Shown: piece after piece, positions 1 through 7,895 of the stretch | Layout: each line of letters begins with the position of its first letter | How positions within the stretch are numbered: position 1 is the stretch's first letter | Origin: DATARH01 sp963705325 | GTDB taxonomy: Bacteria; Pseudomonadota; Alphaproteobacteria; ATCC43930; CGMCC-115725 | Direction of reading: 5' to 3' | Length of the DNA: 64,000 nucleotides | Assembly (NCBI GenBank): GCA_963705325.1 | Contig: OY970069.1 | Span: forward strand, 4,712,001-4,776,000 | The notes under the pieces: model-generated | Told to the model about the DNA's origin: nothing | Databases searched by the model: none | Seen by the model: the letters and a program-made list of their open reading frames with translations, nothing else | Position numbers and translations under genes: made by a program

Positions 1-1
1 G

Positions 2-145
2 GTTGTCGCCATCGGCGAGGTTCTACTGTGGCTCGCCGCGCTGCTCACCTTGGTCACCGGCTATGATTATTTGTGGGCCGGATTGTCGCACATCGCCCGG
101 CCGCGTCGCGCCGACGCCGCCGGAAAGACTCAGCGTCTCGCGTGA
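2..145 (+). CDS. pgsA: CDP-diacylglycerol--glycerol-3-phosphate 3-phosphatidyltransferase, C-terminal end (partial)
   Basis: Reading from base 2 gives 47 residues to a TGA at 143-145. They contain a hydrophobic helix followed by the segment LTLVTGYDYLWAGL, which resembles the last transmembrane helix and tail of bacterial PgsA. PgsA makes phosphatidylglycerol phosphate in the inner membrane. The stop lies 4 bases before the mobB start. A pgsA gene directly upstream of molybdopterin genes (moaD, moaE) is a common alphaproteobacterial order, which supports the call. The rest of the gene lies before the window, so catalytic residues cannot be checked. Confidence 0.75.
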   Translation, partial: VVAIGEVLLWLAALLTLVTGYDYLWAGLSHIARPRRADAAGKTQRLA

Positions 146-149
146 GGAA

Positions 150-638
150 ATGCGAGTTTTCGGCCTCGCCGGCTGGAGCGGGAGCGGCAAGACCACGCTG
201 CTCACCGCGCTGATCCCCGAGTTGGTCAGCCGCCGCGTCACCGTGTCGACCATCAAGCATGCGCACCACGAATTCGACATCGATCAGCCGGGCAAGGATT
301 CTTGGGTCCATCGTCAGGCCGGCGCCAGCGAGGTGATGGTCGCCTCGTCGCGTCGCTTCGCGCTGATGCACGAGCTGCGCGGCGCACCGGAGCCTTCGCT
401 GGACGAGCTGGCGGCACGAATGGCACCGGTCGATTTGCTCCTGGTCGAGGGGTTCAAGCGCGAAGCTCATCCAAAGCTTGAAGTGCACCGCCCCTCGGTC
501 GGAAAGCCGTTTCTCTATCCCGACGATCCGCATATCGTCGCGATCGCCTCCGACACCGCGTTGGCGGCGCCGCTGCCCGTGCTCGCCCTTGCCAATGCCG
601 CGGCCATTGCCGATTTCATCCTCGAGAGGATGGGCTAG
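150..638 (+). CDS. mobB: Molybdopterin-guanine dinucleotide biosynthesis adaptor MobB
   Basis: A 162-residue P-loop GTPase. The Walker A motif GWSGSGKTT is at residues 8-16, and LLVEGFK later in the protein is the typical MobB segment. MobB assists MobA in attaching GMP to molybdopterin. The frame is open further upstream, but that stretch is the pgsA tail read in another frame. The ATG at 150 follows a GAGGA ribosome site and puts the P-loop at the normal distance from the N-terminus. It stops 4 bases before moeA, so pgsA-mobB-moeA-moaD-moaE probably form one transcript. Confidence 0.9.
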   Translation: MRVFGLAGWSGSGKTTLLTALIPELVSRRVTVSTIKHAHHEFDIDQPGKDSWVHRQAGASEVMVASSRRFALMHELRGAPEPSLDELAARMAPVDLLLVEGFKREAHPKLEVHRPSVGKPFLYPDDPHIVAIASDTALAAPLPVLALANAAAIADFILERMG

Positions 639-642
639 GCGC

Positions 643-1896
643 ATGGCGCAACTGAGCGACGACTGTTTTGCCTTTGGCGGGACGCTGCTGGGCGTCGATG
701 CGGCGCTGGCGCTGATCGCCGAGCGCGTGACCCCGGTGGTCGGCGAGGAAAGCGTGCCGCTGGCGGAAGCTGCGGGGCGCGTCCTAGCCCACGACCTGGT
801 CGCCGAAATGGACGTGCCGCCGCACGCCAACAGCGCGGTCGATGGCTATGCCATCGTCCATGCCGATTTGCTGCCCGACCGCGACACGGTGCTGCCGGTG
901 ACAGGGCGCGCCGCCGCCGGGCACCCGCTCGGGCGCAAGGTGGCGCCCGGCGAGGCGATCCGTATCTTTACCGGCGCGCCGATGCCCGAAGGCGCCGATA
1001 CGGTGATGATGCAGGAAGACTGCACCCTCGCCGGCGGCAAGGTCACGCTGAAGCCGGGGATCAAGAAGAGTGCCAACCGGCGCCATGCCGGCGAAGACGT
1101 CGAGAAGGGGTCGATCGCACTCGAAGCCGGGCGGCGGTTGAAGTCGGCTGATCTTGGTCTCACCGCCGCGCTCGGGCATGACCGGCTGACGGTCTATCAG
1201 CCGCTCCGCGTCGCGCTGCTCTCGACCGGCGACGAGGTTCGCGAGCCCGGCGCTCCGCTTCCGGCGGGCGCGATCTATGACGCCAATCGAGTGATGCTGG
1301 CCTCGCTGCTGCGCAGGCTGGGTTGCCGCGTGAGCGATCTCGGCATCCGTCCCGACCGCGCCGGCGAGCTCGCCGACACGCTGACCGCGGCGGCGAAAGA
1401 ACACGATTTGATCGTGACCTCGGGCGGGGTGTCGACCGGCGACGAGGACCATGTCCGCGTTGCGATCGAGCGGTTGGGCCGCCTCGATTTCTGGCGCCTC
1501 GCGATCAAACCGGGACGTCCGGTTGCGCTCGGACACATCAAGGGAGTACCGCTGATCGGCCTGCCGGGCAACCCGGTCGCGGCAGCGCTGACCTTCGCCA
1601 TTCTCGGGCGGCCGCTGATCTTGCGACTGGCCGGCGCCGCCGAGGAACATCCGGCGACATTCCGGGTGCGCGCCGATTTTTCTTACAGGAAACGGCCGGG
1701 ACGCCGCGAATATGTCCGCGCCAGCCTGACGCGCGACGGCGATGCGGTCGTCGCCCACAAATACCCGAAGGACGGCGCCGGCATCCTGTCGTCAATCGTG
1801 AACACGGACGGGTTTGTGATTATCGACGAGGACGTGGATGGCGTGCAGCCCGGTGCGACGGTCGATTTCCTTCCTTATGCCGAGATCATCGGCTAG
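643..1896 (+). CDS. moeA: Molybdopterin molybdenumtransferase MoeA
   Basis: This 417-residue protein inserts molybdate into adenylylated molybdopterin. Visible family motifs are SAVDGYAI near the N-terminus, STGDE in the middle, SGGVSTGDEDHV in the MPT-binding domain, and GLPGNPVAA. The length matches MoeA. The ATG at 643 is preferred over the longer open frame because it follows the mobB stop directly and begins the normal MoeA N-terminus. It sits between mobB and moaD on the same strand, consistent with a molybdenum-cofactor operon. Confidence 0.95.
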   Translation: MAQLSDDCFAFGGTLLGVDAALALIAERVTPVVGEESVPLAEAAGRVLAHDLVAEMDVPPHANSAVDGYAIVHADLLPDRDTVLPVTGRAAAGHPLGRKVAPGEAIRIFTGAPMPEGADTVMMQEDCTLAGGKVTLKPGIKKSANRRHAGEDVEKGSIALEAGRRLKSADLGLTAALGHDRLTVYQPLRVALLSTGDEVREPGAPLPAGAIYDANRVMLASLLRRLGCRVSDLGIRPDRAGELADTLTAAAKEHDLIVTSGGVSTGDEDHVRVAIERLGRLDFWRLAIKPGRPVALGHIKGVPLIGLPGNPVAAALTFAILGRPLILRLAGAAEEHPATFRVRADFSYRKRPGRREYVRASLTRDGDAVVAHKYPKDGAGILSSIVNTDGFVIIDEDVDGVQPGATVDFLPYAEIIG

Positions 1897-1911
1897 CGAC
1901 GGGAGGAAGCG

Positions 1912-2163
1912 GTGCGCCTGCTTTACTTCGCTTGGCTCAGGGCAAAGATCGGCACCGCTGAGGAGGAACTTGAACTTCCCGCTCAAGTGACGAACGTTAA
2001 CGAATTGCTTTTGTGGCTAAAATCCCGCGGACCAGATTATGCCGAGGCCCTCAGGGATCTCAAAACGGTGAGGGTGGCGGTCAATCAGGATTATGTCGGC
2101 ATTGAGCACGCGATCTGCAATCGCGACGAGGTCGCGATCTTCCCGCCGGTGACCGGAGGATGA
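1912..2163 (+). CDS. moaD: Molybdopterin synthase small subunit MoaD
   Basis: An 83-residue ubiquitin-fold protein that ends in the Gly-Gly required for thiocarboxylation and sulfur transfer to precursor Z. It starts at a GTG (1912) preceded by GGGAGGAAGC, a good ribosome site. It is 15 bases after moeA and 4 bases before moaE, its partner in the molybdopterin synthase heterotetramer. Confidence 0.95.
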   Translation: MRLLYFAWLRAKIGTAEEELELPAQVTNVNELLLWLKSRGPDYAEALRDLKTVRVAVNQDYVGIEHAICNRDEVAIFPPVTGG

Positions 2164-2167
2164 GCCG

Positions 2168-2623
2168 ATGATCCGTGTCCAGCGCGAGGATTTTGACATC
2201 GGCGCCGAGTTGGAAGCGCTAAGCAAGGACAACCCGCGCATTGGCGGCGTCGCCAGCTTTGTCGGGCTGGTGCGCGACATGGGCGGCGGCGACCGGGTCA
2301 CCGCGCTGACCCTTGAGCACTACCCTGGCATGACCGAGAAAAAGCTCGCCGAGATCGAGGCCGAAGCGAACCGACGCTGGCCGCTCGACGCCAGCCTCAT
2401 CGTCCATCGCTACGGCCGGCTGGAGCCGGGCGACCGCATCGTGCTGGTGGCGACCGCTTCGCCACACCGCGAGGCGGCGCTCGCCGCTTGCCATTTCCTG
2501 ATCGACTGGCTGAAGACTGACGCACCGTTCTGGAAGAGCGAGGAAACGCCGCAAGGTGAGCGGTGGGTCGACAAGCGCGCCGAGGACGACGAGGCAACCC
2601 GCCGGTGGCAAAAGGCGGAATAA
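2168..2623 (+). CDS. moaE: Molybdopterin synthase catalytic subunit MoaE
   Basis: A 151-residue large subunit of molybdopterin synthase, which adds two sulfurs to cyclic pyranopterin monophosphate using MoaD thiocarboxylate. Motifs include FVGLVRD, LEHYPGMTE, the VHRYG strand, ASPHREAA, and the lysine-containing LKTDAPFWKSE segment that holds the active-site lysines. It is last in the operon and converges on ilvE with only 7 bases between the stops. Confidence 0.95.
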   Translation: MIRVQREDFDIGAELEALSKDNPRIGGVASFVGLVRDMGGGDRVTALTLEHYPGMTEKKLAEIEAEANRRWPLDASLIVHRYGRLEPGDRIVLVATASPHREAALAACHFLIDWLKTDAPFWKSEETPQGERWVDKRAEDDEATRRWQKAE

Positions 2624-2630
2624 CTCTCCC

Positions 2631-3551
2631 CTATTCCGCCGCCGCGGCCTTGGCATGCTTGCCGGTCGCGATGTCGTAATCGTCGATCATCAGTTGGCAG
2701 ATCGCCCCCGGCGTGAAGCGATAATGGCCAATCGCCCCGTCGATCTCGCCGACCGGCGTGATCTCCGCCGCAGAACCGGTCAGGAATACCTCCTGCGCCT
2801 TGGCGAGTTCGTTCGGCGTTATCGCGCGTTCGACCACGGCGAGGCCGCGCTTCTTGGCGAGGCCGATTACTGTCTGCCGGGTGATGCCGTTGAGGAAGCA
2901 ATCCGGGGTCGGCGTATGAATCTCGCCGTTGATGACGAGGAAGAGATTGGCCCCGGTGCCCTCGGCAAGCTGACCGCGCCAATCGAGCATCAAAGCGTCA
3001 TCGTAGCCGGCGGCGTTGGCCTCGTGCTTGGCCATCGTGCAAATCATATAGAGGCCGGAGGCCTTTGAATGCACCGGCGCGGTGTGCGGCGCCGGGCGCG
3101 ACCACTTCGACTGCAGCATGCGGATGCCCTTGGCGCGCGCCTCAGGGGAGAAATAGGACGGCCAGTCCCATGTCGCGATCGCCAGATGGATTTTGCTGAG
3201 CTCGGCCGAAACGCCCATCTGCTCGGCGCCGCGCCAGGCGATTGGACGCACATAGCCGTCGACGGTCTTGTTGGCGGCGATCAGCTCATTTGTGGCCTTC
3301 GCCAGATCGTCCATGCTCGCGGGGATCTCAAAACCGAGGATCTTCGCCGAATTGATCAGCCGCGCGTTATGATCGTCGAGATGAAAGGCCTTGCCGTTGT
3401 AGACACGCTCGCCTTCGAACACACAACTCGCATAATGGAGCCCATGCGTTAGGACATGCAGCTTGGCATCGCGCCAGGGGACAAGGCGGCCGTCATACCA
3501 AATGAAGCCGTCGCGATCATCGAAGGGGAGCAGATCACCAGCCATGGACAT
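2631..3551 (-). CDS. ilvE: Branched-chain amino acid aminotransferase (class IV PLP enzyme)
   Basis: A 306-residue class IV aminotransferase that interconverts leucine, isoleucine and valine with their 2-oxo acids using PLP and glutamate. Family features are HGLHYASCVFEGERVY near residue 37, the PLP-lysine segment HSKASGLY, EGTGANLFLV, and the C-terminal EVFLTGSAAEITPV motif. D-amino acid transaminase or ADC lyase are less likely given the length and the FEGERVYNG motif. It is divergent from the MarR gene with 80 bases between starts. Confidence 0.93.
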   Translation of the reverse strand: MSMAGDLLPFDDRDGFIWYDGRLVPWRDAKLHVLTHGLHYASCVFEGERVYNGKAFHLDDHNARLINSAKILGFEIPASMDDLAKATNELIAANKTVDGYVRPIAWRGAEQMGVSAELSKIHLAIATWDWPSYFSPEARAKGIRMLQSKWSRPAPHTAPVHSKASGLYMICTMAKHEANAAGYDDALMLDWRGQLAEGTGANLFLVINGEIHTPTPDCFLNGITRQTVIGLAKKRGLAVVERAITPNELAKAQEVFLTGSAAEITPVGEIDGAIGHYRFTPGAICQLMIDDYDIATGKHAKAAAAE

Positions 3552-3622
3552 TTCCTCCCGCGCCGGGAATTTGCGAAACTTTATAACGCAGCGAACGCCG
3601 CGTTGTACCGATCCTTGCGAAA

Positions 3623-3643
3623 TATGTCAATATGACTGACATA
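3623..3643. promoter_or_regulatory. Inverted repeat overlapping the marR start (possible operator)
   Basis: TATGTCA (3623-3629) and TGACATA (3637-3643) are exact reverse complements separated by 7 bases; the MarR start codon (3632) lies in the spacer. MarR proteins usually bind palindromes of this size and often repress their own divergent promoter region. No strong ribosome site precedes the ATG. Binding by this MarR is inference. Confidence 0.35.
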
Positions 3644-4144
3644 AAATTATCGGACCCACCGCCCGCCGAACCGTCCTTTCTCAGCGATGAAGAGGTGAGG
3701 CAGGGGATCGAGCTGCTGTTCTTCGCCTATCGCGACTTCACCGCCCAGCCCGACGCGATCCTAACCCAGTACGATTTCGGCCGCGCCCATCACCGGGTCG
3801 TCCATTTCGTCGGAAGGCGGCCGCAGATGACGGTCGGGGATTTGCTGCTGATCCTCAAGATCACCAAGCAGAGTCTCAACCGCGTGCTCGGCCAGCTGGT
3901 GCGTCAGGGCTTTATCGTCCAGCACCGCGGCGCGCACGACCGGCGGCAGCGTTTGCTGGAACTGACCGAGAAGGGCCGCGAGCTGGAACGCCAACTTTCC
4001 GCGCCACAGCGTGCGCGGGTGGCGGCGGCTTACCGCAAGGCCGGGGCGGGTGCTGTCGAAGGATTTCGCAAGGTGCTGCTCAATATCATCGCCAGCCCCG
4101 ACGACCGCCACCGCTTCGACCGAAAGCGCCCGCCACGGCGCTGA
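3632..4144 (+). CDS. MarR-family transcriptional regulator
   Basis: A 170-residue protein with a winged-helix MarR fold: an N-terminal dimerisation helix, then the recognition region MTVGDLLLILKITKQSLNRVLGQL and the wing VQHRGAHDRRQRLLELTEKG, where DRRQR...LT is the usual MarR wing signature. It is followed 28 bases later by a response regulator and lies divergent to ilvE. The ligand and targets cannot be deduced. Confidence 0.85.
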   Translation: MTDIKLSDPPPAEPSFLSDEEVRQGIELLFFAYRDFTAQPDAILTQYDFGRAHHRVVHFVGRRPQMTVGDLLLILKITKQSLNRVLGQLVRQGFIVQHRGAHDRRQRLLELTEKGRELERQLSAPQRARVAAAYRKAGAGAVEGFRKVLLNIIASPDDRHRFDRKRPPRR

Positions 4145-4172
4145 CCCACCATTTTCTTGTATAATCACCGCG

Positions 4173-4877
4173 ATGAGCGACATCGAACCTCACCTCCTCG
4201 TCGTCGATGACGATGCGCGGCTGCGCGACCTTTTGCGTCGCTATCTGTCGGAAAACGGGTTTCGGGTGACCGGCGCCGCCGACGTGCCGGAAGCACGCGC
4301 GCATCTAGCGAGTTTCGCGTTCGACCTCATCGTCCTTGACGTGATGATGCCGGGAGAGAGCGGACTCGACCTAACTCGCGCACTGCGCAACGAGGCAAGC
4401 ATCGGCGGGCCGGTGCCGGTGTTGCTACTGACCGCGATGGCCGACCCCGAGGACCGGATCAACGGTCTGGAACAAGGCGCTGACGATTTCCTCGCCAAGC
4501 CCTTCGAACCGCGCGAACTGGTGTTACGTATCCGCAACATCCTGCAGCGGCGACGCGCGCCCCCCGACGAGCTCGCGCCGGCGCCGGAAGTTCGCTTCGC
4601 CGGATTGCGCTTCGACCTCGCCCGCGCAGAACTCTTCAGCGGCGCCAATCTGGTGCGTCTCACCGCGGCCGAGACCGCGCTGCTTATGAGCCTGGCGCAG
4701 CGTGCGCCAGAACCGGTGTCGCGCGAGGAGCTGGCGCAATCGGCGCAGTTCAGCAGCAATGTACGCAATGTCGATGTCCAGATTACGCGCCTACGACGCA
4801 AAGTCGAGCCGGATCCGCGGAACCCGCGCTTCCTGCAGACGGTACGCGGTACCGGTTACGCATTGCGGCCAGAGTGA
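4173..4877 (+). CDS. OmpR/PhoB-family response regulator
   Basis: 234 residues. The N-terminal receiver domain has acidic residues VDDD at 11-14, the phospho-acceptor Asp56 in LDVMMPG, the LLTAMA threonine and the switch lysine in AKPFEP. A C-terminal winged helix follows (LRFDLARAELF to the RRKVEPDPRNPRFLQTVRGTGYAL signature). The ATG at 4173 begins a normal receiver; the open frame continues upstream only in the shadow of marR. The kinase starts 10 bases after the stop, so the two form a two-component pair. Confidence 0.93.
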   Translation: MSDIEPHLLVVDDDARLRDLLRRYLSENGFRVTGAADVPEARAHLASFAFDLIVLDVMMPGESGLDLTRALRNEASIGGPVPVLLLTAMADPEDRINGLEQGADDFLAKPFEPRELVLRIRNILQRRRAPPDELAPAPEVRFAGLRFDLARAELFSGANLVRLTAAETALLMSLAQRAPEPVSREELAQSAQFSSNVRNVDVQITRLRRKVEPDPRNPRFLQTVRGTGYALRPE

Positions 4878-4887
4878 GCCAGCGACG

Positions 4888-6258
4888 ATGAGTGATTTGC
4901 CGGTCGATCTTCCCACGGTGTTGCCGGACAGCCGCACCGTCCGTCAGCGCAGCTGGATCAAGCGGATGCTGCCGACCACGATGTTCGGTCGTTCGCTGCT
5001 GTTGATCGTGACGCCGCTGATCATCGTGCAGCTGGTCTCAGCGTGGGCATTTTATGCCCGGCACTGGGAGACCATGTCGAAGCGGCTATCAGCCGATGTC
5101 GCCGGCGATATCGCCGTGACGATCGCGGCGATGAAATTCGTTTCTGGAGATACCGAGCTGACAAAACTGCTGGAGCAGGCATCACTCGCCACCGAAATCA
5201 GCTTCAGCTTGGACAAGAATGCGAGCCTGCCGTCACTCCCGCCGGAAGACGGCAGCGGACCCGAAGAGCAGCTCCGCATCGCCGTGACAAACCGCCTCGG
5301 CGCGGCGAGCCAAACGGGGATGTTCGCCAATTCCAGCGATTTCCTTGTCCAGGCGCCGGTTCCAGGGGGCGTGCTGAACGCCGTCGTGTCGCGCAAACGG
5401 CTCACCACCCCGACAACCTACATCTTCATCCTTTGGATGATCGGCTCATCGCTGGTTTTGCTGATCGTTGCGGCGATTTTCCTGCGCAACCAGGTGAAGT
5501 CGCTCCGGCGTCTCGCGGTGGCCGCCGAAGGGTTCGGTAAGGGACGGCCGGTCGCCTTCTCCAAGGTCGAGGGCGCGCTCGAAGTGCGCCAGGCGGCCGT
5601 CGCCTTCATCCAGATGCGCGATCGCATCCAGCGCCAGATCCGTCAGCGCACCGAGATGCTGGCCGGAGTTTCGCACGATCTGCGCACCCCACTAACGCGG
5701 ATGAAACTCGAACTCGAGCTGCTCGGCGACAACCCGATCGTCGGCGAATTGAAATCGGATGTGATCGAGATGGAACGGCTGGTTCAGCTCTATCTCGATT
5801 TTGCCCGCGGCGAGGGCACCGAGACCCCGGTCGAGACCGACATCGCGCCGCTGCTCGAAGATCTTGCCGCCACCATGCGCCGCCAGGGCACCGAACTGTC
5901 TCTCGACCAGCCCGGCGAGCTGGTCGTGCCGATCCGGCCGAACGCGCTGCGCCGCTGCCTCGGCAATCTGATCGCTAACGGCGCCCGCTACGGCACGCAT
6001 GTCTGGCTGACCAGCCGCGCTGTCGATGACGGGGTCGACATCCTCGTCGACGACGACGGGCCAGGCGTCCCGCTCAGCGAGCGCGACCATGTGTTCCAGC
6101 CGTTTATCCGGCTCGATTCGTCGCGCAACCCCTCGACCGGCGGGATTGGGCTGGGCCTGACTATCGCGCGTGACGTGGCGCGCAGCCATGGCGGCGACGT
6201 GCAACTGGAAACCTCACCGCAAGGTGGCTTGCGGGCACGCGTCCACCTGCCGAAATAG
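4888..6258 (+). CDS. EnvZ-like membrane sensor histidine kinase
   Basis: 456 residues. Transmembrane segments at about 36-56 and 177-198 flank a periplasmic domain of about 120 residues; a HAMP linker and the H-box GVSHDLRTPL (phospho-acceptor His263) follow. The HATPase domain has an N-box (LGNLIANGARYG), the G1 box DDDGPGVP and the G2 box STGGIGLGLTIARDVARSHGG. It most likely phosphorylates the regulator encoded just upstream. The organisation resembles EnvZ/OmpR, but the signal is unknown. Confidence 0.92.
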   Translation: MSDLPVDLPTVLPDSRTVRQRSWIKRMLPTTMFGRSLLLIVTPLIIVQLVSAWAFYARHWETMSKRLSADVAGDIAVTIAAMKFVSGDTELTKLLEQASLATEISFSLDKNASLPSLPPEDGSGPEEQLRIAVTNRLGAASQTGMFANSSDFLVQAPVPGGVLNAVVSRKRLTTPTTYIFILWMIGSSLVLLIVAAIFLRNQVKSLRRLAVAAEGFGKGRPVAFSKVEGALEVRQAAVAFIQMRDRIQRQIRQRTEMLAGVSHDLRTPLTRMKLELELLGDNPIVGELKSDVIEMERLVQLYLDFARGEGTETPVETDIAPLLEDLAATMRRQGTELSLDQPGELVVPIRPNALRRCLGNLIANGARYGTHVWLTSRAVDDGVDILVDDDGPGVPLSERDHVFQPFIRLDSSRNPSTGGIGLGLTIARDVARSHGGDVQLETSPQGGLRARVHLPK

Positions 6259-6263
6259 ATTGG

Positions 6264-6599
6264 CTAGAACAGCCGGCCACCGTTCGGCACCGGTTTGTCC
6301 GGTGCGATCAGAACAACTGCGCCATCAGGATCGGGAAAGCCGAGCACCAACACCTCGGACGTGAACGGCCCGATTTGCCGCGGTGCGAAGTTGACCACAG
6401 CGCCAACTTGGCGACCGATTAGCGATTCGTGGCGATAGTGAACAGTGAGCTGCGCCGAGGATCGCTTCACCCCGATCTCGGGGCCGAAATCGATGGTCAA
6501 CTTGTAGGCGGGCTTGCGCGCCTCGGGAAACTCCTCGGCGGTAAGGACGGTGCCGATGCGGATATCAACCAGAGCGAAGGTATCGTAGGGGATCGTCAT
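6264..6599 (-). CDS. csaA: CsaA-type tRNA-binding domain protein
   Basis: A 111-residue stand-alone OB-fold protein of the EMAP-II/tRNA-binding family. It has the typical VDIRIGTVL start, KPAYKLTIDFG, a central region ending in VVNFAPRQIGPFTSEVLVLGF and a short tail. CsaA homologues bind tRNA and were described as chaperone-like export factors in Bacillus. The length and absence of a synthetase domain match CsaA. It converges on the histidine kinase with 5 bases between stops. Confidence 0.85.
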   Translation of the reverse strand: MTIPYDTFALVDIRIGTVLTAEEFPEARKPAYKLTIDFGPEIGVKRSSAQLTVHYRHESLIGRQVGAVVNFAPRQIGPFTSEVLVLGFPDPDGAVVLIAPDKPVPNGGRLF

Positions 6600-6616
6600 C
6601 GGGCGATCTTACCAGG

Positions 6617-6656
6617 TAAAAAGGAACGGCCGCTGCCGGTTGCGGCAGCGGCCGTT
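6617..6656 (-). terminator. Intrinsic terminator downstream of the phasin gene
   Basis: A perfect 14-bp stem (6625-6638 with 6643-6656) with a 4-base loop. On the minus strand it is followed by CCTTTTTACC, the U-tract of a rho-independent terminator. It lies 33 bases beyond the phasin stop. Confidence 0.85.
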
Positions 6657-6689
6657 ATCCCTGCTCCGCCCCGGGGGCGATATTCAATG

Positions 6690-7121
6690 CTAGGCGGCGG
6701 CCTTGCAGGCGAACGCCTTCAACTCGTCAATGCCTTCGGTGGTGCGCTTTTGGAGCACCTCGGCCGCCTCGGTGCCGGTCTTGGTCGCCATCATGGCGAT
6801 TTCACGACCATGGCTGAGGCCCTTGTCGATCATCTTCTTGGTGTATTCGGTCTGCTTTGCGAAACGGTCCTCGGTCGAGGCCGGTTGCGTCATCTCGCGC
6901 ACCAGCGTCGAGAGATCGTCGAACGTCTGCTGGGTCATCTCGATCTGGCGCTTGACCACGGCGTGGGCGCCCTCGACCGCGAGCTGATTGGCCTGGCTCA
7001 ACGCCTCGATGTTGCGCCGCTGCGCCGCCCATACCGCCTCGACATCGAAAGGCTTCAGCCTGAACTCGGTGAACATCTTGGTGACGTCGAAATCGAAAAA
7101 GCTGTTGCGGGCTTCTGACAT
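6690..7121 (-). CDS. Phasin family protein (PHB granule-associated)
   Basis: A 143-residue, mostly helical, amphipathic protein with the phasin pattern (DVEAVWAAQRRNIEALSQANQLAVEGAHAVVKRQIEMTQ, shown here only in outline). Phasins coat polyhydroxyalkanoate granules and limit their size. The ATG at 7121 is chosen; a longer reading adds 14 residues upstream without a family match. A strong terminator follows it and two TGC-N3-GCA palindromes precede it, so it is probably a monocistronic gene with its own PHB-responsive control. Confidence 0.85.
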   Translation of the reverse strand: MSEARNSFFDFDVTKMFTEFRLKPFDVEAVWAAQRRNIEALSQANQLAVEGAHAVVKRQIEMTQQTFDDLSTLVREMTQPASTEDRFAKQTEYTKKMIDKGLSHGREIAMMATKTGTEAAEVLQKRTTEGIDELKAFACKAAA

Positions 7122-7150
7122 GGCGGGCTTCCGGTTGCGTGAGGTTAATT

Positions 7151-7165
7151 TTGTGCGCTGCACAA
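7151..7165. promoter_or_regulatory. TGC-N3-GCA palindrome upstream of the phasin gene (candidate PhaR site 1)
   Basis: TTGTGC-GCT-GCACAA is a perfect palindrome 30 bases upstream of the phasin ATG. PhaR repressors of phasin genes in alphaproteobacteria recognise TGC-rich palindromes of the TGC-N3/4-GCA type. Assignment to PhaR is inference. Confidence 0.45.
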
Positions 7166-7204
7166 TGCGTTATATGGCTGTTGCCTCTTTTCTCGTCAAG
7201 AGAC

Positions 7205-7220
7205 TTTTGCGATGCAACAA
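7205..7220. promoter_or_regulatory. TGC-N3-GCA palindrome upstream of the phasin gene (candidate PhaR site 2)
   Basis: TTTTGC-GAT-GCAACAA repeats the TGC-N3-GCA core of the site at 7151 with T/A flanks. The centres are 54 bases apart, close to a whole number of helical turns. It lies between the phasin start and the TetR stop. Confidence 0.45.
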
Positions 7221-7256
7221 AGCCCGATCAGCGCTTTGGGCAACCGAACCGACAGC

Positions 7257-7895
7257 TTAGGCGGCGGCTTCGCCACGTCCGCCGACCGCCCGGCGGGGAA
7301 TCAGAAATCGCTCGATCGCCCGCAGCCGGCGATCGAGCACGGCCATCGTCGGCGCGAGATCGGGCGACTCATCGCGCGCCCAGGTTTGCGATGCAAAAAG
7401 ATAAGCTGCCGCTACGAGCTTGACCGCAAGCACACCGCCGACGCCGTCGCAAGAGATGCCAGCCGTCTCGAGGGTCACGCGCATCGAACACATCAACGCC
7501 GTGCCCGCGGCAAGCGCACTCAGCGGATCGAATGGAAGGTCGCGACGCAGCGCCATCAGCGGCCCGCGATAGGGCTGGAGTGCGTCGAAACGCCGCATCA
7601 GAAGATCGAACACTCGATCGCGCGGCCGCTCGCCGATTTCGACCTCGGCCGGCACCCCCAGCGCGATTTCGTCGATCCGCCGGAGGAAGCCGCACAGGAT
7701 CGCGGCGCGAGACGGGAAGACGCGGTAGACCTGCAGAACCGTCAGCCCCGTCACTTCCGCGACCGCGGCCAAAGAAACGCTCCGCCACCCGCGCGACGCA
7801 ATCAGCCCCATCGCCGCCTCAACGATCCGGTCGGCATCACCGGCCCCGCGCGTGGCGCGGGCGCCGGGTCTAGAGCGTCTGCGCCCCTGTGCCAT
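7257..7895 (-). CDS. TetR-family transcriptional regulator
   Basis: A 212-residue protein with an N-terminal TetR helix-turn-helix at about residues 22-68 (DRIVEAAMGLIASRGWRSVSLAAVAE, then LTVLQVYRVFPSRAAIL). The C-terminal ligand domain is divergent. Its start overlaps the proC stop by one base, so it is translated after proC. The N-terminal 20 residues are Arg/Gly-rich. The target is unknown; the phasin gene downstream is a neighbour, not a demonstrated target. Confidence 0.82.
   Translation of the reverse strand: MAQGRRRSRPGARATRGAGDADRIVEAAMGLIASRGWRSVSLAAVAEVTGLTVLQVYRVFPSRAAILCGFLRRIDEIALGVPAEVEIGERPRDRVFDLLMRRFDALQPYRGPLMALRRDLPFDPLSALAAGTALMCSMRVTLETAGISCDGVGGVLAVKLVAAAYLFASQTWARDESPDLAPTMAVLDRRLRAIERFLIPRRAVGGRGEAAA

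Noticed and set aside
3..149. N-terminal extension of MobB upstream of ATG 150
   Set aside because: In the other frame the same bases read as the end of PgsA, and the extension has no family match.
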